Positions 17,781-26,893 of a stretch of 64,000 nucleotides of DNA are shown in pieces. The position numbers and the translations under genes were made by a program. Below the pieces are notes generated by a model, which searched no databases, was not told where the DNA came from, and saw nothing but the letters and a program-made list of their open reading frames with translations. This DNA is from Priestia megaterium (lineage in GTDB: Bacteria > Bacillota > Bacilli > Bacillales > Bacillaceae_H), in contig NZ_CP085446.1 in the NCBI RefSeq assembly GCF_023824195.1, positions 1 to 64,000 on the forward strand, written 5' to 3'. The first letter of the stretch is position 1, and each line of letters begins with the position of its first letter.

Positions 17781-18038
17781 TTACTTAACTAATTTTCCTT
17801 GAAGGTGATTATAGAAATAATCAACTACTTCTCCAACAGTAGAAAAATTTTCAGCTTCTTCATCTGGAATTTCTAATTCGAATTGATCTTCTAACTCCAT
17901 GATTAACTCTACAATGTCAAGAGAGTCAGCACCAAGATCTTCTTTAAAATTAGACTCTAAATTGATTTTTTCTTCTTCAACTGCTAAGCGTTCTACGATA
18001 ATTTGTTTACCTTTTACTAAAATTTCTTCTTTTGTCAT
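17781..18038 (-). CDS. Acyl carrier protein (accessory)
   Basis: An 85-aa acidic four-helix ACP with the phosphopantetheine site [13 protein letters not shown] (Ser39 or so), [12 protein letters not shown] and [13 protein letters not shown]. Strong site AAGGAGGGAATAAC. It is not in a fab cluster with fabD/G/F and so is most likely dedicated to the neighbouring ketoacyl synthase III. It begins 61 bp after that gene. Confidence 0.93.
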   Translation of the reverse strand: MTKEEILVKGKQIIVERLAVEEEKINLESNFKEDLGADSLDIVELIMELEDQFELEIPDEEAENFSTVGEVVDYFYNHLQGKLVK

Positions 18039-18099
18039 TGTTATTCCCTCCTTATTGTCCGTTATATTTTTACATCTTGATGATAAGTAAGTTAATAGT

Positions 18100-19095
18100 T
18101 TAGTATGTTAAAGCTAACCCACCTAAAGAAAGGCCGGCTGATGTACCAAATAATAGAATTTGATCGCCTCGCTTAATTTCACCGTTCTTGATGTAATCGT
18201 GTAATAACATTGGAATTGAAGCTGCGATACAGTTACCATGTATACTTAAATGACTAGCAATTTGTTCTGAAGCAAAACCGAATTTTCTGAAAATATCGAT
18301 TCCATGCTTGCTTGTTTGATGAGGAAGAATAAATTTTAATTCCTTCTGATTAATACCAGAATCAACAAAGAAACTTTCAAAGTAACTCGGAAGATATCTA
18401 ACAGCATATTTAAAAATTTTCTTGCCTTCCATATGGAAAACATTATCTAGTGGTGTTGTTTCAGGATGGTTAGGATGCTTTAATGTGCCGCCACCTCTTA
18501 CTTCAGTGAAACTTGCACCTGATCCGTATGTATTCATCTTGAAATGATGAACTCTGCTTGGTTCATCCTCACTTGTTTTTGTTAGAACTACTGCCCCTGC
18601 ACCATCACCGAATAATGCACGAACTTCATTATCAGTAATATCTAATGTCGGACTTGGTGCATCAGCACTGATGATAAGTATGTTCTTATATAAACCAGAA
18701 TCAACAAGACCAGACGCTAAAAATAATGCAACACCGAAACTGTAACATGTAGTGTCTATATCGAATGACGGTACACCACTATCACCTAAACCTAACTCCT
18801 GTTGATAGAGCGCAGCTGCACATGGAATCGCCTGAAGTGGAGAACCATTGGCACCGATGATGCAATCGATTTTATCAAGAGTAATCCCTGCATCTTCAAC
18901 TGCTTTCTTAGCAGCACTTACACCTAACGTTAATGCAGTTTCTCCATTTTCAAAGTCTACATAGTTACGTGATTTAATTCCTGTTGCTTTTTCAATCCAA
19001 CCAGGCTTTACATCCATTACTTTTTCTAGTTCCGTACTCGCTACAACTCTTGACCCGACTGTCTTACCAATGCCAGAAATCTTGACCTTAAACAT
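18100..19095 (-). CDS. 3-oxoacyl-ACP synthase III (FabH-like), accessory
   Basis: A 331-aa thiolase-fold condensing enzyme with an intact Cys-His-Asn triad: [14 protein letters not shown] (Cys about 112), LPHQTSKHG, and [10 protein letters not shown]. The family joins an acyl-CoA to malonyl-ACP by decarboxylative Claisen condensation. Residues around Cys (TTC-YSF) differ from housekeeping FabH (AAC-AGF), which suggests another acyl substrate. First gene of a three-gene set with ACP and MMPL exporter; a perfect AGGAGG site precedes ATG. Confidence 0.88.
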   Translation of the reverse strand: MFKVKISGIGKTVGSRVVASTELEKVMDVKPGWIEKATGIKSRNYVDFENGETALTLGVSAAKKAVEDAGITLDKIDCIIGANGSPLQAIPCAAALYQQELGLGDSGVPSFDIDTTCYSFGVALFLASGLVDSGLYKNILIISADAPSPTLDITDNEVRALFGDGAGAVVLTKTSEDEPSRVHHFKMNTYGSGASFTEVRGGGTLKHPNHPETTPLDNVFHMEGKKIFKYAVRYLPSYFESFFVDSGINQKELKFILPHQTSKHGIDIFRKFGFASEQIASHLSIHGNCIAASIPMLLHDYIKNGEIKRGDQILLFGTSAGLSLGGLALTY

Positions 19096-19330
19096 AAATT
19101 ACCTCCTAGAATATCTCTATCTAAATATTGGAATATTCTTGATTTCGATATTGTTATTATATTGAAAATAATTACTTTAGACAACCATTTATGGAATAAT
19201 TTATAAAAAATAACATTCATCATTTCTACTAAATTACGAAAACTAAGACGGTACCGTAGATACCATCTTATCGTTAGTAAAATAACATCAGGCTAATAAT
19301 GTTTCTATTTAAACAAATCTTCATTTTCTA

Positions 19331-19428
19331 TACCGATCACTCACCTTTTGTAGAGTAATAATATCAGTACATCCAAAAGTTAGAGAGTACTTGCAAGTAT
19401 CTTAAACTTTTTATATCAGACCCCTTTT
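19331..19428 (+). repeat. About 100-bp repeat, copy B
   Basis: Begins TACCGATCACT, carries TGTAGAGTAATAATATCAGTA and ends TTATATCAGACCCCTTTTT. Same orientation as copy A; lies upstream of the ketoacyl synthase gene on the opposite strand. Confidence 0.55.
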
Positions 19429-19539
19429 TTATCCTTAAAATATAAAAAATGTATTTTTTGCACGATAATCATTGGCAATTGGTTTTTTTTGTTATATTAT
19501 GTATTTTATTGGCGCGGATTTTTTTGAAAATCCTTATTC

Positions 19540-19636
19540 ATATCCATTAAACATTTTTTAGAATAATAATATCAGTATGTTTTAAATTTATAGCCTATTT
19601 TAAATTAACCTTATATTTGTATGTCAAAACCCTATT
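19540..19636 (+). repeat. About 100-bp repeat, copy C, in the protease leader
   Basis: Carries TTTTTTAGAATAATAATATCAGTATG and ends TTGTATGTCAAAACCC, then the protease ribosome site. Because it forms the 5' region of the protease gene, the repeat may include a promoter or operator. Confidence 0.5.
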
Positions 19637-19659
19637 TTACTATTGGAGAGTGAGATTAA

Positions 19660-21285
19660 TTGAAGAAAAAAGCAGTATGTCTTTCGTTAGCTTTATCTAT
19701 TAGTTTTGGTACATTTATAGCCAGTAGCCCCAATGTATCCGCAGCAGAGAGTACTATAAAGTTCAATTCCAAATATAAAACACCGTCATTTATCATCGAA
19801 AACAATAAAAATTTTAAAAACCCTACTACTAACAAAAAAAATATTGTTTTTTCTTATTTAGACTCTAGGAAAAAAGTCTTTAAATTAGATGAAGGGGCTA
19901 AAAATGAGTTTTCTATATTAAAAGAGGAAACGGATAAAAAAAACAAAACTCATCATTATAAATTAATTCAAAAGCATAAAAATATACCTATGTATGGTTT
20001 CAATCAAACAATTTCTTTGGACAAAAACAATAACGTTAAAGCATTTTTTGGACAAGTTTCCCCTGATTTAGAAAATAAGAATATTCCTACGGTTGCCGCT
20101 TTTTCAGCTGATAAAGCAGTTAGGATTGCACAAAAAGATATTGAAAATAAAATAGGTAAGGTTGATCACTATGATGCAAAACCTAGTCATCAACTTTATA
20201 TCTATGAATATAAAAATAAATATTACCTTGCTTACGTTATCAAAGCTTCTACTTCTACTCCATCTCCAGGATTTTGGCATTATTTTATTGATGCTACAAA
20301 TGGAAAAATAATTAATCAGTACAATGCAATTGACGAGGTTACTGGTAAAGGAACAGGAGTTTTAGGAAATAAGGAAACTTTTGAAGTTACTAATAAAAAT
20401 AATAACTATTTTCTAGCAGATGAGACTAGAGGCAATGGGATTAACACATTTAATGCACTAAATATAAACGAAATAATTTACCAGATACTTTCACAAACCA
20501 CAGGATTCACTGGTTTCGAAATTAGAAGTAAAACTCAGAATTTTAGTGATCCTGTAGCAGTTGATGCACATGTGAATGCTGAAAAGGTGTACGATTATTA
20601 TAAAAATGTATTTGGACGTAATTCACTGGATAATGCAGGTATGAAATTGAACTCTACGGTACACGTAGGATCCAAATGGAATAATGCAGCATGGAATGGT
20701 GCGCAAATGATGTATGGTGATGGTGATGGAAAAACATTTATTCCTTTTTCTGCGGGTTTAGATGTGGTGGCCCATGAAATCACTCACGGAGTAACCGAAC
20801 ACACGGCACAATTGGAATACCAAAATGAATCAGGTGCCTTAAATGAGTCATTATCCGATATTATGGGAGCCATGGTAGACCGAAACGATTGGGAAGTTGG
20901 TGAAGATATCTACACGCCAACTATTACAAATGATTCCCTCCGTTCACTAAAAGATCCAGCTTCTCAGGGTTATCCTGATCATTACAGTAAACGATATATT
21001 GGATCAGAAGATAATGGAGGTGTTCATACTAACTCATCGATTAATAATAAGGCTGCTTATCTTATATCCGAAGGTGGCACACATTATGGAGTAAAGGTAG
21101 AGGGTGTTGGTCGTAAAGCAACAGAACAAATCTATTATCGGGCGTTGACAAATTATCTAACAGCTACTTCCAATTTTAGTATGATGCGTCAAGCAGCTAT
21201 TCAATCTGCAACAGACCTTTATGGAGAAAAATCAAAAGAAGTTACGGCAGTAACTAAAGCATATAATGCAGTGGGAATAAATTGA
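19660..21285 (+). CDS. M4 (thermolysin-type) secreted neutral metalloprotease
   Basis: A 541-aa preproprotein. TTG start behind TTGGAGAGTGAGATTAA. Signal peptide with cleavage near VSA-AE (about residue 30), an FTP/PepSY inhibitory propeptide to about residue 220, then the M4 catalytic domain: zinc ligands His372 and His376 in HEITH, Glu396 in NESLSD, and the catalytic-site His456 in DNGGVHTNS. All residues needed for activity are present. Extracellular. No dedicated regulator is adjacent; copy C of a 100-bp repeat forms the leader. Confidence 0.94.
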   Translation: MKKKAVCLSLALSISFGTFIASSPNVSAAESTIKFNSKYKTPSFIIENNKNFKNPTTNKKNIVFSYLDSRKKVFKLDEGAKNEFSILKEETDKKNKTHHYKLIQKHKNIPMYGFNQTISLDKNNNVKAFFGQVSPDLENKNIPTVAAFSADKAVRIAQKDIENKIGKVDHYDAKPSHQLYIYEYKNKYYLAYVIKASTSTPSPGFWHYFIDATNGKIINQYNAIDEVTGKGTGVLGNKETFEVTNKNNNYFLADETRGNGINTFNALNINEIIYQILSQTTGFTGFEIRSKTQNFSDPVAVDAHVNAEKVYDYYKNVFGRNSLDNAGMKLNSTVHVGSKWNNAAWNGAQMMYGDGDGKTFIPFSAGLDVVAHEITHGVTEHTAQLEYQNESGALNESLSDIMGAMVDRNDWEVGEDIYTPTITNDSLRSLKDPASQGYPDHYSKRYIGSEDNGGVHTNSSINNKAAYLISEGGTHYGVKVEGVGRKATEQIYYRALTNYLTATSNFSMMRQAAIQSATDLYGEKSKEVTAVTKAYNAVGIN

Positions 21286-21384
21286 CCTTTAAAATTGGCA
21301 CTTTATTTGTGTTAGAAGTATGTATATTCCCCATGTTTGTCACTTCGTAAGTTAGATAAATGGAAGAGAAATTCCCGTTTTTTC

Positions 21385-21700
21385 GGGATCTGGAGCAAAT
21401 ACTTGAGGAAGATATAAAGAGGTAAAAGACTTTCTAGTGGAATCTAGTCTTAAGTAGTCGTTCCAAATAGTTGATGAATGAATTTCACTTAATTTTGAAC
21501 AGACGTGTTCTATAAAACATGTTGCTCTTTTTTAATCATATGCATCGCTTCTATTCCAGAAATCACGTTCTTTGTTGTACGAAAAGATTTTAATCATAAC
21601 ATCATCCGAACTCGTTTTTTAATAAATCGATAGTCTTGTTCGACTATATTATTGAGATATTTCACTTGCCTTATCTGGATGCCTACAGGCATCTTTTTTT
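21385..21700 (-). mobile_element. IS6-type transposase remnant, opposite orientation
   Basis: On the minus strand, frames read IQIRQVKYLNNIVEQDYRFI, then KRVRMML, then ISGIEAMHMIKKEQ and, at the end, SVQN and FIHQLFG. These belong to one C-terminal IS6-family transposase with two or more frame disruptions. A decayed inverted repeat (GGATCTGGAGCAAAT) lies at about 21385. It pairs with the remnant at 14.74 kb to bracket the exporter/protease island. Confidence 0.75.
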
Positions 21701-22043
21701 TGTTCTTTAACGTGGAAAATTTTTTATTCGTTTGGATCAAACGTCCATTTTGAAAAATATGATTCTTTATTTGTCTTTACCACTTTTCTCCTCTATCCAA
21801 TATAAAATCGTTGGATCACCCTTTACCTTTTAGGCTTTTTTCCTATGTACTACTCAAAAGCAGGAAAAATCCAGCCTAAATTTAATATTTAAAAGACAAG
21901 TCTATATGAGAGTTGAAATATACAGTAAAATCAACCTTCTCTCCAACTATCATTTAGGTATAATCAAAATATATTCACATTTTAGCCCAAGACAGTTTAG
22001 TAATATATAGGTGCAGACTATAAAAGCTTTCCTTATTTAATAA
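21701..22043. other. Intergenic region without recognised gene
   Basis: Low-complexity AT-rich sequence to the left of the 22078 gene. It may hold more of the decayed IS element, but I see no frame, tRNA or clear signal. Confidence 0.4.
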
Positions 22044-22071
22044 AAAAACTCAGTCAAAAAGACTGAGTTTC
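22044..22071. terminator. Terminator of the 59-aa gene
   Basis: AAACTCAGTC pairs with GACTGAGTTT, just 3' of the minus-strand gene at 22078. Confidence 0.85.
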
Positions 22072-22077
22072 TGCTTA

Positions 22078-22257
22078 TTATACGCTATTTACACCACTTT
22101 CTTCCATAGCATGGTCCCAGCTAGGGAAAAAATAAAGTGCATTTTTCATTAGTTTTGGATGCGTTTGCTTTACTTTTTTCTTTTTTAGAGATTGTCCATT
22201 TGTTCCTAAGTACTGGATTTGGGCTTTGACTTCTTCGACCGTCATATCGGCTTGCAT
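22078..22257 (-). CDS. Hypothetical protein, 59 aa
   Basis: A 59-aa basic protein (starts MQADMTVEEVKAQIQYLG, then a KKKKVKQTHPKL patch, then FFPSWDHAMEESG). The site GGGAGTGATTTT precedes ATG. Not recognised; the W-D-x-A-M-E tail recalls small helical DNA- or RNA-associated proteins, but this is only an impression. It has its own terminator. Confidence 0.6.
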   Translation of the reverse strand: MQADMTVEEVKAQIQYLGTNGQSLKKKKVKQTHPKLMKNALYFFPSWDHAMEESGVNSV

Positions 22258-22570
22258 AAAATCACTCCCTTTATCAAATTAACTCTATTATTCCCTTCTT
22301 TTAGATAGGTAAAACATATGCTTCTAGAATTAGCTTATACTTATTTATATTTAATACAAATTATAAAGAATAACTACAACAAAGACTGCCCATTCTGCAT
22401 CAGCCTTCCACCAAGGATTCTTTCTCCGGAGTATGGAGCTTTTTATACATATGCTTGTCACTACAAAAATAGTCTTTATGAAGAAAAAATATATGTTATT
22501 ACTTAACTCCAGTTATAGATTCCTTTAAAAAGTACCACTCCAATGCTTTTGGAATAAGGTTGCCTTTTTC

Positions 22571-22774
22571 TTATTTAACTACTAAAGAAACTTCCACTCT
22601 TTCTTTTTCTCTTATAATGATGATGTCCATAACTTCCGTGATGATCACGGCCTTTTTATAATCATCACTACTGCTATAACTCTTAAAAGGTTTTGATTTT
22701 CCTCTCTTGTAATCACTACTACTGTAATGCTTATGTTTATTATTCATTAGTGAATCAAACAGTTTCTTGAACAT
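22571..22774 (-). pseudogene. Ser/Tyr/Lys-rich small protein with frame change
   Basis: The first 42 residues have a strongly biased composition (KHYSSSDYKRGK repeats, SSDDYKK). At an AAAAAG run the annotated frame switches to an unlike tail (AVIITEVMDIIII), while the -1 frame continues in character (GRDHHGSYGHHHYKRKRKSGSFFSS, ending at 22575). The natural product is probably the -1 continuation, about 70 aa, so this copy has a one-base change or uses frameshifting. Low-complexity proteins of this kind are seen in spore formers; function unknown. Confidence 0.55.
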
Positions 22775-23487
22775 GATTTAATCACTCCTCATAATTAGTT
22801 TAAATCTATAAAAACAAAAACGCTTTTATCTTTTTAGTAGGTAAAAGCGCTTGATGTATAAACACAGACTTCACCTAACTAAAAATGTAGGCAAAGGTCT
22901 TGCTAACAATTAAGATTGCCAACAAAGCCGGAAACATTCTGTTTCGTAGTGACGACTATTGTTGTACAGCTACTCCCCTTTGGTGGAGTATTAAGTTTGT
23001 TCAATGGTAACGTAAATCGATTCTATAAGTCAATTGATAACTAATGAGTGTTTATCTTTTAGAATCTTGTTCTTACCGTTTATCTAACGTAACAATAACG
23101 ACCATTTTTGTTACAGATAATTCAAAAGTGCAACGCCGTCTAAAAAGGTGAACCTTTTTAGACTATATGTCATATTCAATTTTAGATCATTGCGTACTTG
23201 CAATAATGAATAATATTCTATATGTTGAGAAAACTACAAAAGAACGTGAAATCTCCATAGCAAAGTTTTCCTTTTTCTCGATGTACATTTATAAAAAGCT
23301 GCCTCATGTCCATAGGGCAGTTTTTTTCATTTGCTGTTAGTATATTTTTAAATAGTTGGAACAAAATGTAATCAGATACCCTCCAGCCTTTGGTATCTAA
23401 CGATTTTGGATTTCTGGATAAGAGAAAAACTCCTGCTCATGCGCAAGGAGTTTTTTCTATTTCAAGCTGTATATGATATTCATTTCT
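22775..23487. other. Intergenic region with several hairpins, no gene
   Basis: About 700 bp without credible frames. It holds a terminator-like hairpin at 22809-22850, an 11-bp perfect stem with TGAA loop at 23136-23161 (GTCTAAAAAGG with its complement), terminators at 23291-23330 (CTGCC/GGCAG) and 23424-23458 (AAAACTCCT/AGGAGTTTT), and at 23091-23133 a repeat shared with 28113-28155. Two terminators without genes suggest untranslated transcripts here. Confidence 0.45.
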
Positions 23488-23515
23488 TGTTTACATAAGA
23501 CTATTTTACGGAACC
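23488..23515 (-). repeat. dif-like site 6 (core ATAGTC)
   Basis: Read on the minus strand: left arm GGTTCCGTAAA, core ATAGTC, right arm TTATGTAAACA. The right arm has the AAAC of classical dif. A degenerate palindrome GCTGTATATGATATTCA adjoins it. It lies between a terminator and the SASP gene. Confidence 0.6.
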
Positions 23516-23627
23516 CCGCATAAAAGAGAACCTTAAGGAGTTATATAAATATTATTATCTGTATAAAACGATGAAAATCTTCACATTCTATAAACGTTTA
23601 ATCAAATTAAAAAAGGAGATCATGAAT

Positions 23628-23840
23628 ATGGCAAACAATCAAAAGAATAATCGTACAAACAATTTAGTGGTTCCTAGTTTCGCACAAGCAGTTAATCAAA
23701 TGAAACAAGAAATTGCACAAGAATTTGGCGTACAACTGGGCCCTGATACAACGGCTCGTGCTAATGGCTCCGTTGGTGGAGAAATTACAAAACGTCTTGT
23801 AGCATTAGCTGAACAACAACTTGGCGAATACAACAAATAA
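23628..23840 (+). CDS. Alpha/beta-type small acid-soluble spore protein
   Basis: A 70-aa SASP. The GPR protease site is in [11 protein letters not shown], followed by the DNA-binding stretch [23 protein letters not shown]. These proteins saturate spore DNA and protect it from UV and heat. AAAGGAGATC precedes two ATGs (23622, 23628); the second gives better spacing and the usual MANN start. Terminator at 23863-23895. Expected sigma-G control. Confidence 0.95.
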   Translation: MANNQKNNRTNNLVVPSFAQAVNQMKQEIAQEFGVQLGPDTTARANGSVGGEITKRLVALAEQQLGEYNK

Positions 23841-23862
23841 TACTAAAAAGTAAATAAATCAT

Positions 23863-23895
23863 AAAAAAGAGGAAGAGAGTTCTCTTCCTTTTTTT
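23863..23895 (+). terminator. SASP gene terminator
   Basis: AAGAGGAAGAGA pairs with TCTCTTCCTTTT, then a T-run. Confidence 0.85.
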
Positions 23896-23961
23896 TATAG
23901 CGTTATCATTAACATTCTACGCAATAAGTATATTAAATGATGTAACTATGCGATGATAGGC

Positions 23962-24144
23962 TTAATGAATTTCAGTAATGCCTGTTAAACGAATAGAGAA
24001 TATATTGTGTTGTTCATCTTCTAGAGAAAGAGTTTGGTCATGAAGATTAAGATCACTTACACGTCCCTTACATGTTTGTAATAAACCGTTTTGATAATAA
24101 TTAATGGTAATGACACCTTTCTTTCTTAATGCTTTCAATATCAT
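23962..24144 (-). CDS. Small YolD-like protein, 60 aa
   Basis: A 60-aa protein (MILKALRKKGVITINYYQNG, then GRVSDLNLHDQTLSLEDE and FSIRLTGITEIH). The beta-strand pattern GxVxDLNLHDQTLxL...IRLxxITEI resembles the core of YolD-like proteins of bacilli. Site AAAGGAGAATCGATT. YolD proteins often accompany UvrX polymerases; a UvrX fragment occurs only far away at 63.3 kb. Assignment tentative. Confidence 0.55.
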   Translation of the reverse strand: MILKALRKKGVITINYYQNGLLQTCKGRVSDLNLHDQTLSLEDEQHNIFSIRLTGITEIH

Positions 24145-24319
24145 AATCGATTCTCCTTTCTTCCTAATAACTAACGTAGGAATTTGTTATTCAATTAGGT
24201 AATTATCATGTATAATTTGTTAGAAAATCATACAAATTAGAAGTTATTTGTTTTATATTTAGTATACAATAACTCTAGGGAAAACGCTTACATTTTATTG
24301 TGTAAACTTTGTGAACTTT

Positions 24320-24363
24320 CAACAGGAAGAAAGCTCAAAGAATAAACCTAAGAGCTTTCTAAA
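24320..24363. terminator. Terminator of HU copy 2
   Basis: AGAAAGCTC pairs with GAGCTTTCT; counterpart of the hairpin at 9470. Confidence 0.8.
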
Positions 24364-24367
24364 ACAC

Positions 24368-24640
24368 TTATTTAACAGCTGCTTTTAACTCTTTTCCTGG
24401 TTTAAAAGCAGGAACCTTTGAAGCCGGAATTGTCATTTCCTCGCCAGTTTGAGGATTACGACCTGTACGCTCGGCACGCTGACGTACTTCAAATGTACCA
24501 AAGCCAAGTAGTTGAATTTTCTCTTCTTTTGCAAGTGTATTAGAAATCGTTTCGAACAACGCATCTACAGCTTTTTTTGAATCTTGTTTCGTTAGTTCTG
24601 TTTTTGTTGCAACTGCATCGATTAATTCAGCTTTTTTCAT
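24368..24640 (-). CDS. HU-family DNA-binding protein (copy 2)
   Basis: A 90-aa HU differing from copy 1 at about a dozen positions; for example VRQRAER replaces VRERVAR and LKAAVK replaces LKEALK at the C-terminus. The DNA-binding arm [15 protein letters not shown] is unchanged. Leader and terminator also match copy 1, so gene and control signals were duplicated as a unit. It may form homo- or heterodimers with copy 1. Confidence 0.92.
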   Translation of the reverse strand: MKKAELIDAVATKTELTKQDSKKAVDALFETISNTLAKEEKIQLLGFGTFEVRQRAERTGRNPQTGEEMTIPASKVPAFKPGKELKAAVK

Positions 24641-25013
24641 ATTTAACTACCTCACTTCTTACCGTATATAGTATGTATAGGTGAAGAATATATCATATTT
24701 TCTGCATATGAGTCAAACGTATGTTCTTTATATAAAGTAATTATAAAAATGTATTATAAAAAGCATGCCTGAGATTAGCGCTGTGCCGAAATGAAAACTT
24801 GTTCATGCTAGATAATATATTCATTCACTACAAAATTCAACCCTATATTGTTTTAAAAATATGTATGTAGATTTTACATTTAGCCTAAACTAATAAAGTA
24901 TTTCCCAATTGCCTGAGTTTAAAAAAGCCTTTGCTCCCATTGAGCAAAGGCTACTTTTTTGACGAGTTTCTTCTATAAAATATGCCATTTTGAAAAGACT
25001 TTTGTGTAAGTAA

Positions 25014-25060
25014 AATTAGTCGCTCTAAAAAGATCCATCCTTTTAGAGCGACTAATTTTT
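25014..25060. terminator. Terminator of the zinc-ribbon gene
   Basis: A long stem TTAGTCGCTCTAAAA with its complement. A second terminator-like hairpin, AAAGCCTTTGCTC/GAGCAAAGGC, lies at 24920-24960. Confidence 0.85.
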
Positions 25061-25284
25061 TATGACTCTTTATAGAGGCAATCATGAGTATGATCTCTAT
25101 TAGCAGCAACCACAAACCTTGATTTTCCTTCTTGGCATTCATGAGCGATTTCGATATCGCCACAATAAGGACAAGTGAGGTATCCTCTGAACTGCATATG
25201 GTTGGAACTAATTATTTCCTCAGGTTTAAAAACGTCCATTCTTATTCCATAATGAGTACAAGCAACTTTTTTTATGCTTATCAT
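25060..25284 (-). CDS. Small zinc-ribbon protein, 74 aa
   Basis: A 74-aa protein with a zinc-binding set: CTHYG near the N-terminus, YLTCPYCGDIEIAHEC in the middle and HTHDC at the C-terminus. Excellent site AAGGAGGAAGAAATCCT. Not recognised as a named family; the CPYCG ribbon suggests nucleic-acid or protein binding. Monocistronic. Confidence 0.65.
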   Translation of the reverse strand: MISIKKVACTHYGIRMDVFKPEEIISSNHMQFRGYLTCPYCGDIEIAHECQEGKSRFVVAANRDHTHDCLYKES

Positions 25285-25320
25285 AGGATTTCTTCCTCCT
25301 TCTTATTGTGTATTGGTTAA

Positions 25321-25850
25321 TTTTTAGTATATAAGATAAATATGGATAATTTAACCTTTTTTGATTAACTTGTCATAAATATTCAGAAAATTAAATGGTA
25401 AAGGAATGATTGAGTAAAAGAGTTAAAGATAATTTCTACTTGTGTATCTTAAGATACACCTTTTTATACAAATAAACGTCAAAATAAATACAGTAAATGC
25501 TAGATAGACAAGAAATATTTATTTATACGAAAAAGTATAACATTTATTCTATATATTAAATAATGATAATTTTTATTTTATATATAAGAGTAAGAGTTAA
25601 ATTATTTTAGTTGAATTCACTTTAATTATTACTTCTATTGTAGAAAAATAGAACCTTTTTCTACATTAAACACTTCTCCATAATTTCTTTATTTAATACA
25701 AATTAGCTATAATTTGATTGAAGTACAACGAACAGTTTTGTTGTAGTCATCTTACTAACTAATTAGGTTTACAGAGTAAGGCATTGCATAGGATTAACGT
25801 AAAACTCGTGATATACTAGGAAGAAAGAAGATAAAATTACGGAGGGCGTT
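25321..25850. repeat. Intergenic region with palindrome and about 220-bp repeat (copy 1)
   Basis: 25442-25459 is a perfect 18-bp palindrome (GTGTATCTTAAGATACAC). From there to about 25680 the DNA resembles 35590-35810: both have TTTTATTTTATAT, GAAGAGTAATAGTTAA-type and TGTAGAAAAA blocks in the same order. No frame. The last 100 bp lead to the Rpn gene. Confidence 0.45.
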
Positions 25851-26705
25851 ATGACGCAACGATTAGATTTACGTGTCGATTTTGCTTTCAAGTCTCTTTT
25901 TGGCACACATGGAAATGAATCCATTTTAGCTGCTTTTTTAAATGCAGCGCTCCGTTTCCCAAATGAGAAACAAATTCAGACGGTTCAGTTATTAGATCCC
26001 CATTTTAATAAAGAAAATCAAGAAGATAAACGCTCTATCTTAGATGTACATGCACAACTAGAGGACGGAAGCCGTGTAAATATCGAGATTCAGCTCAATA
26101 ATAAGCATGACATGGAAAAAAGAACGCTCTATTACTGGTCTAAAATGTATAGTAGTCAAATGAAAGAAGGAATGGACTATGGGGAGCTTTGTAAAACGAT
26201 TACCATTAACATTGTCAACTTCCGTTATTTGTCGCATATCAGCGATTATCATTCGACTTTTCAGTTATACGAGCGAGAACAGAAAGTCCTCTTAACTGAT
26301 ATGCTCGAAATTCATTTTATGGAGCTCCCGAAATTGTTGATTAAGTGGCGTCACAGAGAAGTTGACCCTCGTGAAGATCGACTCGTACGCTGGTTATTAT
26401 TGCTTGAAGCATCCGAGGATGAAGAAATCACTCAAGTATTGGAGGAGATTGCGATGCAAGAAGATCAAGTATTAAAGAAAGCGATGGATGAATGGGAACG
26501 TGTCAGTCAGGATCCTGAAGTATTATTAGCTTATGAAGCTCGAAGAAAAGCTCTGTTAGATGAAAAATCAGCTTTGAAAAGAGCTGAAAAAAAAGGTGTT
26601 ATAAAAGTAGCCTCAGGTATGCTTCAAAAAGGAATAGACGAAGATACTATTATTGAACTAACAGGGCTTACAAGAGAAGAGATTCAAAAACTTCGTCAAC
26701 AATAG
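25851..26705 (+). CDS. Rpn-family recombination-promoting nuclease (PD-(D/E)XK)
   Basis: A 284-aa protein of the Rpn/YhgA-like family, formerly called transposase_31. N-terminal DLRVDFAFKSLFGTHGNESILAAFLN; nuclease core SILDVHAQLEDG (Asp) and NIEIQ (Glu-x-Gln) at residues 63-80; helical C-terminus ending in ELTGLTREEIQKLRQ. Rpn proteins are DNA endonucleases that raise RecA-independent recombination, and some act in phage defence. Its position next to dif-like site 7 is notable. Terminator at 26710-26746. Confidence 0.88.
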   Translation: MTQRLDLRVDFAFKSLFGTHGNESILAAFLNAALRFPNEKQIQTVQLLDPHFNKENQEDKRSILDVHAQLEDGSRVNIEIQLNNKHDMEKRTLYYWSKMYSSQMKEGMDYGELCKTITINIVNFRYLSHISDYHSTFQLYEREQKVLLTDMLEIHFMELPKLLIKWRHREVDPREDRLVRWLLLLEASEDEEITQVLEEIAMQEDQVLKKAMDEWERVSQDPEVLLAYEARRKALLDEKSALKRAEKKGVIKVASGMLQKGIDEDTIIELTGLTREEIQKLRQQ

Positions 26706-26709
26706 GCTA

Positions 26710-26746
26710 AGGCAAAAGGAGCAGTGTGTTAAAAACACTGCTCCTT
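26710..26746 (+). terminator. Rpn gene terminator
   Basis: AAAAGGAGCAGTG pairs with CACTGCTCCTTTT. Confidence 0.9.
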
Positions 26747-26768
26747 TTATTTAAATAAAGGTAACTTG

Positions 26769-26796
26769 AATACCGATAAGATCCATTATGTTAAGT
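26769..26796 (+). repeat. dif-like site 7 (core GATCCA)
   Basis: Left arm AATACCGATAA, core GATCCA, right arm TTATGTTAAGT. Plus orientation, directly after the Rpn terminator as in the 2.4-5.1 kb units. The flanking palindrome is not evident. Confidence 0.6.
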
Positions 26797-26893
26797 AGAA
26801 AAATTGCTATTTTTCCGCAAGATACATAATAAATAACTAACACACTCTTCGTATTAGTTGAATAACGAAATTATAAGGATTTCTTCAAACTAC

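Noticed and set aside
22318..22506. 62-codon plus-strand frame
   Set aside because: No ribosome site and low-complexity translation; treated as non-coding.
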